64,000 bases of DNA, taken from contig SHZK01000009.1 of NCBI GenBank assembly GCA_009692305.1, positions 1-64,000 on the forward strand. The letters are read 5' to 3'. Origin of the DNA: Gammaproteobacteria bacterium. GTDB lineage: Bacteria > Pseudomonadota > Gammaproteobacteria > Pseudomonadales > Pseudohongiellaceae. The number at the start of each line of letters is the position of its first letter. Positions within the stretch are counted from its first letter, which is position 1. Under the pieces are notes generated by a model. It ran no database searches, had not been told where the DNA came from, and saw nothing but the letters and a program-made list of their open reading frames with translations. Below are positions 8,927 to 18,958 of the stretch, piece by piece. The position numbers and the translations under genes were made by a program.

Positions 8927-9120
8927 AAGAGCTGTATTCTTTACGCGTCAGTTGGAAGAGCTGAGCGCAATAGTAAGCGTTAGCGGCGAATCGAACAACT
9001 GTGAAGGGTTTACCGCTGCTTTGCTCAGATGACTTGCCTGGCGGCACTTTCTTCCGTAGATTGGCTGCATAAATTTGGCTCCGTGTGGCCCCCACTCTGA
9101 TAAATCCAGTTTCCATAATT

Positions 9121-10545
9121 ATGACCGCATCGGCACACTTCAAGGCGCTTCCTTCAATCGATAAATTGCTGCAGACCGCCCAGCTTGCAGCACTGCGCGA
9201 GCGTGTCGGTCATGCCAGCGTAAAGAGTGTGGCACAGCAGCAGTTGCAGAGTCTGCGGGACCGCATCCTTGCCAACGACGCTATGGCCATAGACTGGATT
9301 CAGTCCAGCTCATTTCTCGATGAACTCGCTGCATTGATCGAGACGCATACCGAAAGTGCTTTCACCAGTTCAATGAAACCAGTGTTCAATCTGACCGGCA
9401 CCGTAGTGCACACGAATCTGGGTCGTGCCCTCTTACCGGATTGTGCCGTTACCGCCATGGCCCAGGCCGCCACCCAGGCAGTGAATGTGGAATATGATTT
9501 GGAGCGGGGAGAGCGCGGTGATCGCGACACCCATCTGGAGCAGGCTCTGTGCGCAATAACCGGCGCTGAAGCAGCAACCGTGGTTAACAATAACGCGGCC
9601 GCGGTATTGCTGGTTCTGAACACACTGGCAAAGAACCAGGAAGTGTTGATCTCCCGTGGCGAACTGGTGGAGATCGGCGGGGCGTTCCGTATACCTGATG
9701 TGATGGAAAGTGCCAGCTGCATCTTGAAAGAGGTGGGTACCACCAATCGCACTCACTTGAAAGACTACAAGTCAGCGATCGGAGCCAACACGGCGTTACT
9801 GATGAAGGTGCACACGAGTAACTATGAAATTAAGGGTTTTACCAATGTCGTGGCGGAAGCAGAGTTGAGTGCATTGGCGAAGGCCCACAATATTGCCTTC
9901 GTGAATGATCTTGGCAGCGGCACCCTGGTTGATTTGCGACGATACGGCTTGCCCCATGAGCCCACGGTAATGGAAGCGCTGGCAGTGGGCACCGATGTGG
10001 TGACGTTCAGTGGTGACAAGCTGCTCGGTGGACCCCAGGCCGGTATCATCGTCGGTCGCAAAAACCTGATTCAGCGCATCAAACAAAATCCCCTCAAGCG
10101 CGCCCTGCGGGTAGACAAAATAACCCTGGCGGCATTGGTGGAAGTCATCAATCTGTATAAAGACCCTGACCGCCTGCACACCCGTCTGCCGCTTTTGGCT
10201 GACCTGACTCGACCCTTGCCTGAAATTGAAGAGTTGGCAGCGCGCGTATTGCCCGTGCTGCAGCAGACGCTGGCCGGCAAGGCTGAAGTGGCAGTAGTGA
10301 ACTGCAAGAGTCAGATTGGTAGCGGTGCCTTGCCGCTGGACTTGCTCGAGAGTCGTGCCATCGAAATTTCAGTGACTGCCGCGAAAGGTGCCACCGATGC
10401 CGCGCTCACGGCTCTGGCCAGCGCGTTTCGGGCTTTACCGAAACCAGTGATAGGTCGCATGCATAACAGCAAGCTGTTGTTTGACTTGCGTTGCCTGCGG
10501 GATGAGTCCGCTTTTCTGGAACAGCTAGCCAGCCTGCGCGTTTGA
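9121..10545 (+). CDS. selA: L-seryl-tRNA(Sec) selenium transferase
   Basis: SelA converts seryl-tRNA(Sec) to selenocysteinyl-tRNA(Sec) with selenophosphate, using PLP. The product (474 residues from the ATG at 9121; E. coli SelA has 463) has the N-terminal domain (LPSIDKLLQ) and the catalytic core with the PLP lysine in SGDKLLGGPQAG. A GTG at 9085 could add 12 residues but has no better ribosome site. selB and selD, often nearby, are absent here, and no tRNA(Sec) was seen. The 3' end overlaps the convergent transporter gene by 21 bases. Full length with intact motifs suggests it is functional. Confidence 0.88.
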   Translation: MTASAHFKALPSIDKLLQTAQLAALRERVGHASVKSVAQQQLQSLRDRILANDAMAIDWIQSSSFLDELAALIETHTESAFTSSMKPVFNLTGTVVHTNLGRALLPDCAVTAMAQAATQAVNVEYDLERGERGDRDTHLEQALCAITGAEAATVVNNNAAAVLLVLNTLAKNQEVLISRGELVEIGGAFRIPDVMESASCILKEVGTTNRTHLKDYKSAIGANTALLMKVHTSNYEIKGFTNVVAEAELSALAKAHNIAFVNDLGSGTLVDLRRYGLPHEPTVMEALAVGTDVVTFSGDKLLGGPQAGIIVGRKNLIQRIKQNPLKRALRVDKITLAALVEVINLYKDPDRLHTRLPLLADLTRPLPEIEELAARVLPVLQQTLAGKAEVAVVNCKSQIGSGALPLDLLESRAIEISVTAAKGATDAALTALASAFRALPKPVIGRMHNSKLLFDLRCLRDESAFLEQLASLRV

Positions 10546-11736
10546 CTTTGCTGACTTTGACATCACTCCAAAGCGAAAGCTGAAGAGTGAGGCCAGCGAC
10601 GCCGCCAGCATTAACACGAGCAGGGGATAGATGGTACCGTTGTAGATCACGGCCACCAACTGTGCCGCCACCGCTGAAAACGCCATCTGCAGAAACCCGG
10701 TCAATCCCGACGCACTGCCTGCAAACTTGGGGAACTCATTGATCGCCGCCGCCTGTGCATTTGGCAGAGTAATGCCGTTGCCGAAGACCGCCAAAGCCAC
10801 TGGCGCGAACAGAGCAATTGGCTGTTTCATCCCCGCCAGTTGTAGAACTATCGTCAGGACTATGCCGACTGCCGCAATGGAGGCGCCAAGGCCTATCAAC
10901 TGGTTGATGGAATAACTATGCCCGAAGTAGCGCGCCACATAATTGCCAGCCATGAAGCCAGCCGGCACCATGATGAAGTAGTAGCCGTATTCATTGGGCG
11001 GCCGGTGCAGCACTGACACCATGATCTCCGGCGCTGCCGAAATAAAACTGAAAAACACCACCGATACAAAGGTTACGCAAAACGCGTAGCCGCAGAACAC
11101 GCGTGAGCGAAACAGGCGCAGGTAATTCGTGAGCATTGAGCCGACACCCTGGAACGGCACCGGTTCGATCAAAGTTTCTGGCAGCTTGCTGCTGAGGAAC
11201 AGGGCCATGACGAAGGTCATGATCGCGATGACGACGAATACAGATTCCCAACCAAACAGCAGCATCAGCTCGCCACCGAGGGCAGGTGACAGCATGGGTA
11301 CGACCACCATCACCATGACCAGAGTGGCGATAACGCGGGCAGCTTCCTGGGCGCTGTACACGTCGCGCACTATCGCACGCGCCAGCACCAGCCCGACGGC
11401 GCCGCCGAAGGCCTGCACGAAGCGGCTGAGAATCAGCATTTCGATACTGTGAGAGAAATAGCAAAGCAAGGAACCGAACAGCGTGACGATCAGCCCCGCC
11501 AGCATGACTGGCTTGCGTCCATACTTGTCCGACATGGGGCCATACACGAGTGTGCCAAGCGCAATGGCCAGCATGGATAAACTGAGGGTGAGTTGGGCGA
11601 CTTCATTGCTGACAGCGAAGGAATCCCGGATAACTGGTATGGCTGGTAACAGGATTTGCATAGAGGCCGGGCCGAGTGCGGACGTGGCTGCCAGTAGAAT
11701 TATCAGCGTTTTGCTTAAGCGATTGATTTGCGACAA
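10525..11736 (-). CDS. Bcr/CflA-family major facilitator exporter
   Basis: A 403-residue inner-membrane protein with about 12 membrane helices. It shows the MFS loop 2-3 signature GPMSDKYGRKP and the Bcr/CflA-type opening (ALGPASMQILLPAIPVI). Members export drugs such as bicyclomycin or sulfonamides, or amino acids such as cysteine. The annotated start is TTG with a weak ribosome site, so the true start could differ by a few codons. It converges with selA. Substrate unknown. Confidence 0.85.
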   Translation of the reverse strand: MSQINRLSKTLIILLAATSALGPASMQILLPAIPVIRDSFAVSNEVAQLTLSLSMLAIALGTLVYGPMSDKYGRKPVMLAGLIVTLFGSLLCYFSHSIEMLILSRFVQAFGGAVGLVLARAIVRDVYSAQEAARVIATLVMVMVVVPMLSPALGGELMLLFGWESVFVVIAIMTFVMALFLSSKLPETLIEPVPFQGVGSMLTNYLRLFRSRVFCGYAFCVTFVSVVFFSFISAAPEIMVSVLHRPPNEYGYYFIMVPAGFMAGNYVARYFGHSYSINQLIGLGASIAAVGIVLTIVLQLAGMKQPIALFAPVALAVFGNGITLPNAQAAAINEFPKFAGSASGLTGFLQMAFSAVAAQLVAVIYNGTIYPLLVLMLAASLASLFSFRFGVMSKSAKSNAQAG

Positions 11737-11848
11737 AAGGGGCTCACAGGCCTGGTCGAGGATTGCCAGGGTCTCACACTATAAAATAAGGGCCGTGCCG
11801 ATGACTCGAATAGTGGTGCAGCTTGCCGCGCCGAATCCAGACGCATGC

Positions 11849-13930
11849 TTACTGTGAGAAAACCGTATTCGGATTCTGTTGCTGGGCACCGTTGGTCTGG
11901 GAGCTGAGAATGACACTGGAGCCCAGCAGCATAGAACGCTGGGCCTTGCTGATGTCAAATCCCAGGCCGAAGGTATCACTGTGAAACAGGCGAGTCAGTT
12001 GCTGGGCATTCCATGTGCTGCTCTGGTCAGTGGCAGCGGCCATAGTGTAACACGTCAGAATTTCGCCGGTTCGGGATTTTAGGCAAATGGACAAGTCGGG
12101 TGAGGCAGTTACTTCCAGGCGTAATCCATTGGAGTTCGTTATGAAGCGTGGTGAGCGTTCCAGGTAATTGATCACCTGTGCTGAAAATTCGCTATCGTCC
12201 CCGACAATTTCCACCGGCAGTGGTGCCCCGAGACGGCGCAGTATGCTTGGATCGAGGGAGTAAGCCTGTTCATATTGAGTCAATGCGGAGCCGTAATCAC
12301 GCATGCGCCAATGCGCCGCCGCCATGCGCGCCGCGACCCGGCCGCGCAATAGTGCTTCCTGCGCAGGCAATTCAGCCTGTGCCCGCTCTCCGAGCGCGAT
12401 CGTCTCGGATGCATTCGCTTGCAACGCGGCGATCTCGGTGCGATAGGCGTGGTAATAGCCGCTGTTCAGGGAGAACGCCCCATTCGAGTTCGCGAGCTCG
12501 ACAACATTGTGCATTACACCGGTGCCGATCAATGCGACGATCTCCGGTTCCACCCATTCTGGTATATGCACATCCAGTGGTGCGTAAGGGCGCAGTCGGG
12601 ACTGCAGCACGTCCACCTCGGCAAACAATGACGCGGCGCGGCGTTCGGCGCGCCATGCATCCAGTTGCAGATTGACCAGATGCAAGCGGAGACGGAGGCT
12701 TTCGAAGAAATCCATGGTGGCGATCTGTTCCAGCTGAATCTGGTACTCGGTTTGGTTCGCCATCATGTTGACCAGGGCAGCATAACTGTCTTTCTGGGCG
12801 TCATCGGCGCTATAGGAGCCATTGCGGTCTGGTTGGTTCAGTGCAGTCAGTGACAGTTTGGCGGCATCCTCGGCATAACCGGCCAGCAACAGGAAGTTGG
12901 CGCTGACAAGGAAATGCTCGGCCCGGTTCATCACATTGACTATGGGTTCCTGGGTTTCGCGCCAGACCAGCATGCGATCCAGCGCCTCGCGTGCCTCTTC
13001 GAAGCGGCTCTGGTTCATTGTGAGGTAGAGTTTGTATATCCAAGGATCGGCGACACTGTCCGGATTCAGGTAGCGCGTGGCCCGGTCCAGATATTCCTCA
13101 GCCTTGTCGATTTGCAGCAGGCTCAAGGACACCTCTGAGGCATTGGTCAGGTACACGGTGTCAAAATCGTTGCGCGCATCTGCGATATTCTCATCTTCAT
13201 CGATGGCGCGGTCACAGGCGGTCATTGATTCGATCGGCTGCAAGCTTGCCAATTCCACGGCGCATAAAGTGTTCCAGGCGCGGGAGCGTTCGCGTTCGTC
13301 GTCGCTGTCTTGTAATACCAGTTCGGCACTGGCGCGAGCCGCATCGTATTGCTTCAGCTTGATCAGCGGCCAGCCACGAAAGGATTCCACTTCCTGGCCA
13401 TAGATATCGTGTAGTTTGTCCAGGTATTCCAGCGACTTGATCTGGTCACCCATCAACTGATGTACATAAGATAATTGGCTCAGTGTGAGATAATGCCACT
13501 GTAGATTTTCTGAATTCAGCGCCTCTGCGATGGTAACGAAGCCGGTAAGTTCTTCCGCGCGATTCAGATGGAACAGTGCGCGCGCCATGTTGCCCTCCAC
13601 CGTGAACAGTACTTCCGCCAGCGCGAACTGGGCTGCCGGTGAGTTTGGTTCGGCGCGCTGCCACTGTTCGCTGAGTTCACGTGCCTTGACGTTTTCTTTC
13701 AGATTGAGCGCATTGCAGACTTCGAGAGCGCGTATTTCAGTGATGTCACTGAAGCCAAAACACAGTGGCAGGCGCATTTCTGGAATAACGATGTCGTCGA
13801 TAGCGAGTGGGATATCGTTCTGTGCATTGGTAACCGGGAAAATCAGCGCAAGCAGGGCAAGCACACAAAGCGATTGCCGCAAGCAAGCCGGTGCGGCAAC
13901 AATTGCTTGCATGTGCGACCGTGCTTGCAT
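11849..13930 (-). CDS. Secreted TPR-repeat protein of the MoxR cluster
   Basis: A 693-residue protein with a signal peptide (hydrophobic segment LCVLALLALIFPV, likely cut after TNA), so periplasmic. Much of it looks like helical tetratricopeptide hairpins, for example AAQFALAEVLFTVEGNMARAL and AHWRMRDYGSALTQYEQAYSLDP. The C-terminal 150 residues differ and may be a separate domain. It is last in the leftward run DUF58 / TgpA / MoxR / TPR, and its ATG overlaps the MoxR stop (TGATG). TPR proteins are commonly found in MoxR operons, where they may act as assembly scaffolds. Specific role unknown. Confidence 0.75.
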   Translation of the reverse strand: MQARSHMQAIVAAPACLRQSLCVLALLALIFPVTNAQNDIPLAIDDIVIPEMRLPLCFGFSDITEIRALEVCNALNLKENVKARELSEQWQRAEPNSPAAQFALAEVLFTVEGNMARALFHLNRAEELTGFVTIAEALNSENLQWHYLTLSQLSYVHQLMGDQIKSLEYLDKLHDIYGQEVESFRGWPLIKLKQYDAARASAELVLQDSDDERERSRAWNTLCAVELASLQPIESMTACDRAIDEDENIADARNDFDTVYLTNASEVSLSLLQIDKAEEYLDRATRYLNPDSVADPWIYKLYLTMNQSRFEEAREALDRMLVWRETQEPIVNVMNRAEHFLVSANFLLLAGYAEDAAKLSLTALNQPDRNGSYSADDAQKDSYAALVNMMANQTEYQIQLEQIATMDFFESLRLRLHLVNLQLDAWRAERRAASLFAEVDVLQSRLRPYAPLDVHIPEWVEPEIVALIGTGVMHNVVELANSNGAFSLNSGYYHAYRTEIAALQANASETIALGERAQAELPAQEALLRGRVAARMAAAHWRMRDYGSALTQYEQAYSLDPSILRRLGAPLPVEIVGDDSEFSAQVINYLERSPRFITNSNGLRLEVTASPDLSICLKSRTGEILTCYTMAAATDQSSTWNAQQLTRLFHSDTFGLGFDISKAQRSMLLGSSVILSSQTNGAQQQNPNTVFSQ

Positions 13931-14991
13931 CAGCTCAGCGTGCCTCTTGCCAGTTGCTCCATCGGTTCACACATATTGTCTGCCAGCACGCGACTCAAGT
14001 CAGACACGCCCGGTGCTAGCTCGATGCGATGGCCTAGTACGCGCGGTAACAACAGCTCGATATCTGCGGCGCTGACATAGTTGCGTCCGCGCAGTGCGGC
14101 TACGACTTGCAGGGCGGGCAGCATGAGCACCATGCTGCGGGTGGAGTTGCCTTGCAAGACTCTGTCGTCCTCGCGCAGATTGCGGGAGATATCCACGAGT
14201 GCAGTCTTCACGGCGCTGCTGATGTTTACTTCCTGGTCGATTTGCCTGCGCGCTGCGAGCACTGCATCACGAGTAACGGTTATCTTGTTTGCCGTCTTGT
14301 CGCGGCGCTCTTTATAGGTCGCCAGGACATCCAGTTCGGCATCACGGTCGATATGGACCATGGTAATCTTGAACAGGAAACGGTCGAGCTGTGGAGTAGG
14401 CAGTGGGTAGGTGCCAACCAGGTCCAGCGGATTCTGGGTGGCAATAACAAAGAACAGGTCATCCAGTTTATAAGTGACATTGTCCACAGTCACCTGTTTC
14501 TCACCCATCGCCTCCAGCATGGCAGATTGAACTTTCGGCGACGTGCGATTGATTTCATCGGCGAGTACCACATGTGCAAACAGCGGGCCGTGGCGAAAAA
14601 TAAATTCATTGGTGCTGGTGTCGAAAATCGGCACACCGGTGACATCGGACGGCAACAAGTCTGGCGTGAACTGGATGCGGCGAAACGGCACGATAAATTC
14701 TGCAGTTGTGGCGGAGTCGCCAACGATGGCCTCGCCCAATGCTTTCGCCAGTGTGGTCTTGCCGGAGCCAGGGAAGTCTTCCAGCAATACATGGCCGTCG
14801 GCGATCAGGGCGATGATGGCCAACTCGATCACGTCATCACGACCGAGTACCTGTGCTTTGACGGCGCTGATCAATTGGTTTAGTACGGCGATAGATGTGG
14901 CGAGGCTGTTGCCAGATGTGGTGCTCTCCGTAATTGCAGATGTATGGTTCGCATCCAGCCCGGGCATTACAGCAATACTTTCAGACGTCAT
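13930..14991 (-). CDS. MoxR-family AAA+ ATPase
   Basis: A 353-residue cytoplasmic ATPase. Walker A is DFPGSGKTTLA (about 72-82), Walker B is VVLADEINR, and sensor-type ATQNP and arginine-bearing PTPQLDRF motifs follow. MoxR proteins act as chaperones that help mature or activate partners, often VWA-domain proteins or those encoded beside them. Neighbours on both sides are classic MoxR partners (DUF58, transglutaminase, TPR). The first 30 residues are Ser/Thr-rich and not conserved in the family, so a later start is possible. Confidence 0.92.
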   Translation of the reverse strand: MTSESIAVMPGLDANHTSAITESTTSGNSLATSIAVLNQLISAVKAQVLGRDDVIELAIIALIADGHVLLEDFPGSGKTTLAKALGEAIVGDSATTAEFIVPFRRIQFTPDLLPSDVTGVPIFDTSTNEFIFRHGPLFAHVVLADEINRTSPKVQSAMLEAMGEKQVTVDNVTYKLDDLFFVIATQNPLDLVGTYPLPTPQLDRFLFKITMVHIDRDAELDVLATYKERRDKTANKITVTRDAVLAARRQIDQEVNISSAVKTALVDISRNLREDDRVLQGNSTRSMVLMLPALQVVAALRGRNYVSAADIELLLPRVLGHRIELAPGVSDLSRVLADNMCEPMEQLARGTLS

Positions 14992-15040
14992 ACTTCACTC
15001 CATGCGGGAAAACAGGCAAAGGGTTGTTGGCAATGACAAC

Positions 15041-17179
15041 TTACTTGGTCATTAACCAGGAGAACGGGTTTATCAGGGCAATCACGCGGCGACTGGTAGC
15101 AGTGCTGGCGCGTAATTCCTGGTCGATGTGAAGGCGCATTGCGGCCCATTGCGACGGGTTGTTCTGCACTGCGGCATCGCCGAGTGCGCAGCGCAGATGT
15201 GCATCAGTCATCAACTCGATAGAGGGTGTGAGGGTGCTGGCGCGGCGAGCGAACTGCTCGCGACTCTCGCCATAGCGCCGCCGCATACCGACAGCTGACA
15301 GCTTGTCCAGCACGGCTCGATAACCGACACGATATTGCTTGTCGGCGACGGTGTGCGCTGGAATCCACAGCCGGTAGAATTTCACGCTGTAGCCTGCCAA
15401 CAGTATAAGCAGGGCGACTGCGTAGAGTGTATTCAACAGCATTTGCAGGTCGATGAATGGGGTTTGCTGTGAATCCAGGAAATCCTCGAACGAGGCATCG
15501 TCGCGCAGCATATCGCCGAGCAGTTGTTGCAGCTCATTCTGGGGATCAGTCGACATGTCTACGAGTGTCTGCTGCGGTGCCGGATCGACGATTACCCAGC
15601 CCACATCCTTGAAATAGATTTCGGGCCATGCGTGGCCGTGAATCGCCTGTACCAACAGTGATGATCCCCCAGCACGGTTACTTGCTGGCACGGAGTAACC
15701 AATGCCAACCCGGGATGGAATGCCCACGCTGCGAAACATATAAGTCGCAGCGAAGGAGAAATGCATGCAGTAACCGGTGAGATCGCCGAACAGGAAGGAA
15801 GCGGCGGGATCATCGGCGTAGGCATGTTCGTTTTTCAGACTGTAGATGCCGTTTTCATCAAGATAGGTTTTTATTGACCATGCCTTCGCGAACGGGTCGT
15901 CGGCATATTCTGGTTTCAAATCCGTCAACAGTGATTCGGCCAGTTCCTTATAACGGGGGTCATCTGGTACCTCGAGGTATTTCTGCAGCACTTCATCAGA
16001 CCAGTCGGCACGTCCGGTTTCGCGGCCAAGCATGTATTCGAAATCGTATTCCGGTGCCATTGAGTAGGCGTCATAGGTGCGTTTGAAGCGCAGGTTGTTC
16101 GGGTTAGCCACGTTCTCATAGGCAACCGGGCTCTCCAGACCGAACGGGGAGCGATGTGCCACCAGCATACCAATCGTCATGCGCACCGGCGTGTGCTGGT
16201 CCAACGCTGTTGGCAGTTGCGCAGATTCGGAGCGCGTGTTGGTGAAATTCTTGATCAGGTCCTGATCCATGTCAGCACGTGTGGTGAAGTCGAGCATGGA
16301 GCCGCGGAATTCCGAATAGGCTGATTCCCTGAAATAATAAGCTCCATTGAGTGGTGTATAGTCGTCGCGAAACACGACTACGGCAACCGGGGCTTCCTTG
16401 TCGCTCGCATCATTCTCGCCGTCCCGGAATGGATTGTCGCGCTGGGAACTGTTGCCAAGCTGCTCTTGTCCGGTAAGGCCGAGGTCGTCGGTGAGTTGCG
16501 GTGTTGGCAGCCCGAACATGCGGATATATATCAGTAGCGAGAAACACAGCATGCCGAGCACAGCGAAATGGTAAGGCAAGCGGCGCTCGGTATTTTCCAC
16601 CATTAGCAGCGCTGCCAGTGACAGCACTGCCGCGCAGCCAAATGCCATCAATATGGCAGAGGGATCGATGCCACGCACCAGCGCGAAGTCGCCAATGAAG
16701 AAGGGGCGATGGATCATGCCATTGCGATGCGCCGCCAGGGTGATGACAAAGGCCGTGGCCACAAACAGGATTTCGATCACGGCGCCATAACTGGTGCGGT
16801 GGGCCAGCGTGCGCAGTATCGCCGTGATACTGGCGCTGAGCGCAAACCACTGCAGGAATTCACCGGCATTGAAGGCGAGCATGGGCGAGGTGAGGGCGCC
16901 TGGGAGGGCGGTGCTGGTGAGCAATGACGCCAGTAATAGTCCCATGCCGCAGACAACGAGAGCGGCCAGGATGATGGCGAAGGAACGCAGCTGCTGCAGC
17001 GGGGGGCGCCTGAGTCTGCCATCCATCAAATAACAGGTAAGCACGCAGCCAACGAAGGCCGCCACGGAGCCGCTTAGTACCGTCAAGGACAGACTCAGCA
17101 CCCAGAAGCTGCTGGCGATGATCGCGGCCCGCATGCTGGTGGGGAAGTAGCGCATTCTGCTTTCGGTAAGTTCTGCCAT
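15041..17179 (-). CDS. TgpA-like membrane transglutaminase/protease homologue
   Basis: A 712-residue protein. The N-terminal 230 residues form several membrane helices. An extracytoplasmic transglutaminase-core domain follows, with the catalytic triad visible as Cys in TGYCMHFS, His in HGHAWPE, and Asp in VIVDPAP. One further helix (LLNTLYAVALLILLAG) precedes a cytoplasmic tail, the layout of TgpA-type proteins (N-terminal DUF3488, C-terminal DUF4129). The gene lies 3 bases after DUF58 and 49 before MoxR, the standard arrangement. The family probably acts on periplasmic peptides or cell-wall proteins; the actual substrate is not known. Confidence 0.87.
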   Translation of the reverse strand: MAELTESRMRYFPTSMRAAIIASSFWVLSLSLTVLSGSVAAFVGCVLTCYLMDGRLRRPPLQQLRSFAIILAALVVCGMGLLLASLLTSTALPGALTSPMLAFNAGEFLQWFALSASITAILRTLAHRTSYGAVIEILFVATAFVITLAAHRNGMIHRPFFIGDFALVRGIDPSAILMAFGCAAVLSLAALLMVENTERRLPYHFAVLGMLCFSLLIYIRMFGLPTPQLTDDLGLTGQEQLGNSSQRDNPFRDGENDASDKEAPVAVVVFRDDYTPLNGAYYFRESAYSEFRGSMLDFTTRADMDQDLIKNFTNTRSESAQLPTALDQHTPVRMTIGMLVAHRSPFGLESPVAYENVANPNNLRFKRTYDAYSMAPEYDFEYMLGRETGRADWSDEVLQKYLEVPDDPRYKELAESLLTDLKPEYADDPFAKAWSIKTYLDENGIYSLKNEHAYADDPAASFLFGDLTGYCMHFSFAATYMFRSVGIPSRVGIGYSVPASNRAGGSSLLVQAIHGHAWPEIYFKDVGWVIVDPAPQQTLVDMSTDPQNELQQLLGDMLRDDASFEDFLDSQQTPFIDLQMLLNTLYAVALLILLAGYSVKFYRLWIPAHTVADKQYRVGYRAVLDKLSAVGMRRRYGESREQFARRASTLTPSIELMTDAHLRCALGDAAVQNNPSQWAAMRLHIDQELRASTATSRRVIALINPFSWLMTK

Positions 17180-17182
17180 TAT

Positions 17183-18502
17183 TTACACCTTTCTCAGGTT
17201 CTGGTCGAAGCTGTATCCGGTCTTGCGATCCACAACCAGCGTCGATTCTACTAGTTGACCGAGTTCGGTCAATAAATTGCGCAAATCAGCCTGTGAGCTG
17301 CCGCTGCCGCCGAATCCAGCCGGTTCGCCGGCGCGCAGCAATATCTGCTGCCAAACGCGCTGGGTCGCCTTGTCATTGAAGCCATCGGTCGCCAGTACCA
17401 GGGAGAAATGCCCGGGAAACCTCGCCATGGTTGACTTCAGCTGTTTGGCCCAGGGTGCAGTTTCAGCCGCAGCGAACACGATGCAGTGGGCACCGGACTG
17501 TCCCACTGCCTGCTGTAAAAAGCCGTCCAGTCCGTAGCCATGCGGCCTGCCGATAGCGCGCGACCGGGCTACGGCTGCCAATGCCGAAGTCAGAGTCGTA
17601 CAGGGAGTATCGGTACCATCGGCAGCGAACGCCCAGTCCTCACCCAGTGCGCCAGTTTCCAGCGCCATGCGCGCGATGGCTGCCGCGGCTTCATCGTTAG
17701 GGCCGCTGAGTAAGTATGCCACGGTGCGCTTGCTGTGAAACACGCTCTTTTCTGCCAGGCGCACATTCAACTGGCGGTTGCGGGCATACACCTTCCACAT
17801 GATGTTGCGCACCGAATCCCCTGGTACATAGGGTCGAATTTCCATGCGATCACCATCTGGATTGCCGGACGGATTCGGGATGCCATCCTCGGCTGTCATT
17901 GAACGCAGCAGCGGCAGCGGCTTGATGGTATTGGTCTGCGGCAAGGCCATGTAGCCGCGATCTTGTTGCTGCCGCCAGGAATAGCGACAGAACCCGAGTA
18001 CGTCTGACACGGTGAATTGGCGCACGATATGGTCTGTCAGGCAGCGCTTGCCGGGTATGATTTCCTCATGCAGGGTATTTTCAGCATCGATTCTGACCCG
18101 TGTAATCATGTGATCCGGATAAACCATGCGCCAGCTGAGTTTTACCAGTGGGAACCAGGACAAGGCGGGCAGGGTAAAGCCGGTTTCATTGGGATATCCC
18201 GCTTCCACATGTACCGCTTTTACCGCCGCAGCAGACGTCTGCAGCAGTTGCAGCACACGGCGATGAATCAGGATGCCGCTGATAACCGCGCAGAACAGAC
18301 TCGCCACCAGAATTGACAGGGCGCAGATGGCCAAAGCGAACACCACCAGATCCATGGCGCCGTAGCCGTAAATGCTTAAGGCGGTCGCTGTCACCAGCAG
18401 TGTGATCAACCCCTGCAGTGTCAGCGGAAACATGCCAGCAATGCTGCGAAGGCTGTGGACGAAAGTGTGCAGGCAGTTAATGAAGAAGGTGCGCATGGTC
18501 AT
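17183..18502 (-). CDS. DUF58-domain membrane protein
   Basis: A 439-residue protein with two N-terminal membrane helices (about 25-75) and the DUF58 signature RPYVPGDSVRNIMWKVYAR (about 230-248). The C-terminal half is a degenerate VWA-like fold. DUF58 proteins accompany MoxR ATPases and transglutaminase-like proteins almost universally; function is not settled. The start codon overlaps the stop of the OsmC gene (ATGA at 18499-18502), so the OsmC and DUF58 genes are probably translated together. Confidence 0.85.
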   Translation of the reverse strand: MTMRTFFINCLHTFVHSLRSIAGMFPLTLQGLITLLVTATALSIYGYGAMDLVVFALAICALSILVASLFCAVISGILIHRRVLQLLQTSAAAVKAVHVEAGYPNETGFTLPALSWFPLVKLSWRMVYPDHMITRVRIDAENTLHEEIIPGKRCLTDHIVRQFTVSDVLGFCRYSWRQQQDRGYMALPQTNTIKPLPLLRSMTAEDGIPNPSGNPDGDRMEIRPYVPGDSVRNIMWKVYARNRQLNVRLAEKSVFHSKRTVAYLLSGPNDEAAAAIARMALETGALGEDWAFAADGTDTPCTTLTSALAAVARSRAIGRPHGYGLDGFLQQAVGQSGAHCIVFAAAETAPWAKQLKSTMARFPGHFSLVLATDGFNDKATQRVWQQILLRAGEPAGFGGSGSSQADLRNLLTELGQLVESTLVVDRKTGYSFDQNLRKV

Positions 18503-18957
18503 ATAACGATGGTTATATCAGTGGTAACAGAGTTGGCAATGAAGCATTGTGCATGGGCCTCGTGGTGCATGGACTCAATGGTGGTTTTATCCGGCAGCTT
18601 CGCTCCGGAAAAATTGGCTAGCGGATGCAGCGTAGCCTTAACTACTGCAATTTTGCCTTGCTGGTTTTTACCCATATGCCCTTCGGCCGCGTCGGTGTAG
18701 CTATCCACCTGATAGCCTTTGGCAGCGGCAATGTCGAGAAAGAACAGCATATGACAGGATGCCAGCGCGGCAATGAAGGCCTCTTCCGGATCGACATTCG
18801 CTGCTGTGGACCATGGCAACGGTACAATCTGCGGCGACGCCGAAGCCGGCACTTCACAACCGCCATCGAATTGCCACACATGGGCGCGTGAATATTTATG
18901 CGCCAGAAAATCAGCGTCATTGCGCTGCCATTTTACGGTTGCCAGATAATGGGACAT
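18499..18957 (-). CDS. OsmC/Ohr-family protein
   Basis: A 152-residue protein starting MSHYLATVKW. The ATG at 18957 lies 1 base after the stop of the DUF1272 gene, with AGCAGGG upstream, and is preferred over a long upstream extension that runs antisense through DUF1272. It has the family's conserved cysteine in LASCHMLFFLDIAAAKG and a second near the C-terminus (HAQCFIANS). These fit OsmC-type thiol peroxidases, which reduce organic hydroperoxides in the cytoplasm. It links acs/DUF1272 to the DUF58-MoxR genes by tight spacing. Confidence 0.82.
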   Translation of the reverse strand: MSHYLATVKWQRNDADFLAHKYSRAHVWQFDGGCEVPASASPQIVPLPWSTAANVDPEEAFIAALASCHMLFFLDIAAAKGYQVDSYTDAAEGHMGKNQQGKIAVVKATLHPLANFSGAKLPDKTTIESMHHEAHAQCFIANSVTTDITIVI

Positions 18958-18958
18958 G

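Noticed and set aside
8892-9143. Leftward 83-codon frame upstream of the 2-hydroxyacid dehydrogenase
   Set aside because: Overlaps both the dehydrogenase start and the selA start in other frames, with no features of its own.
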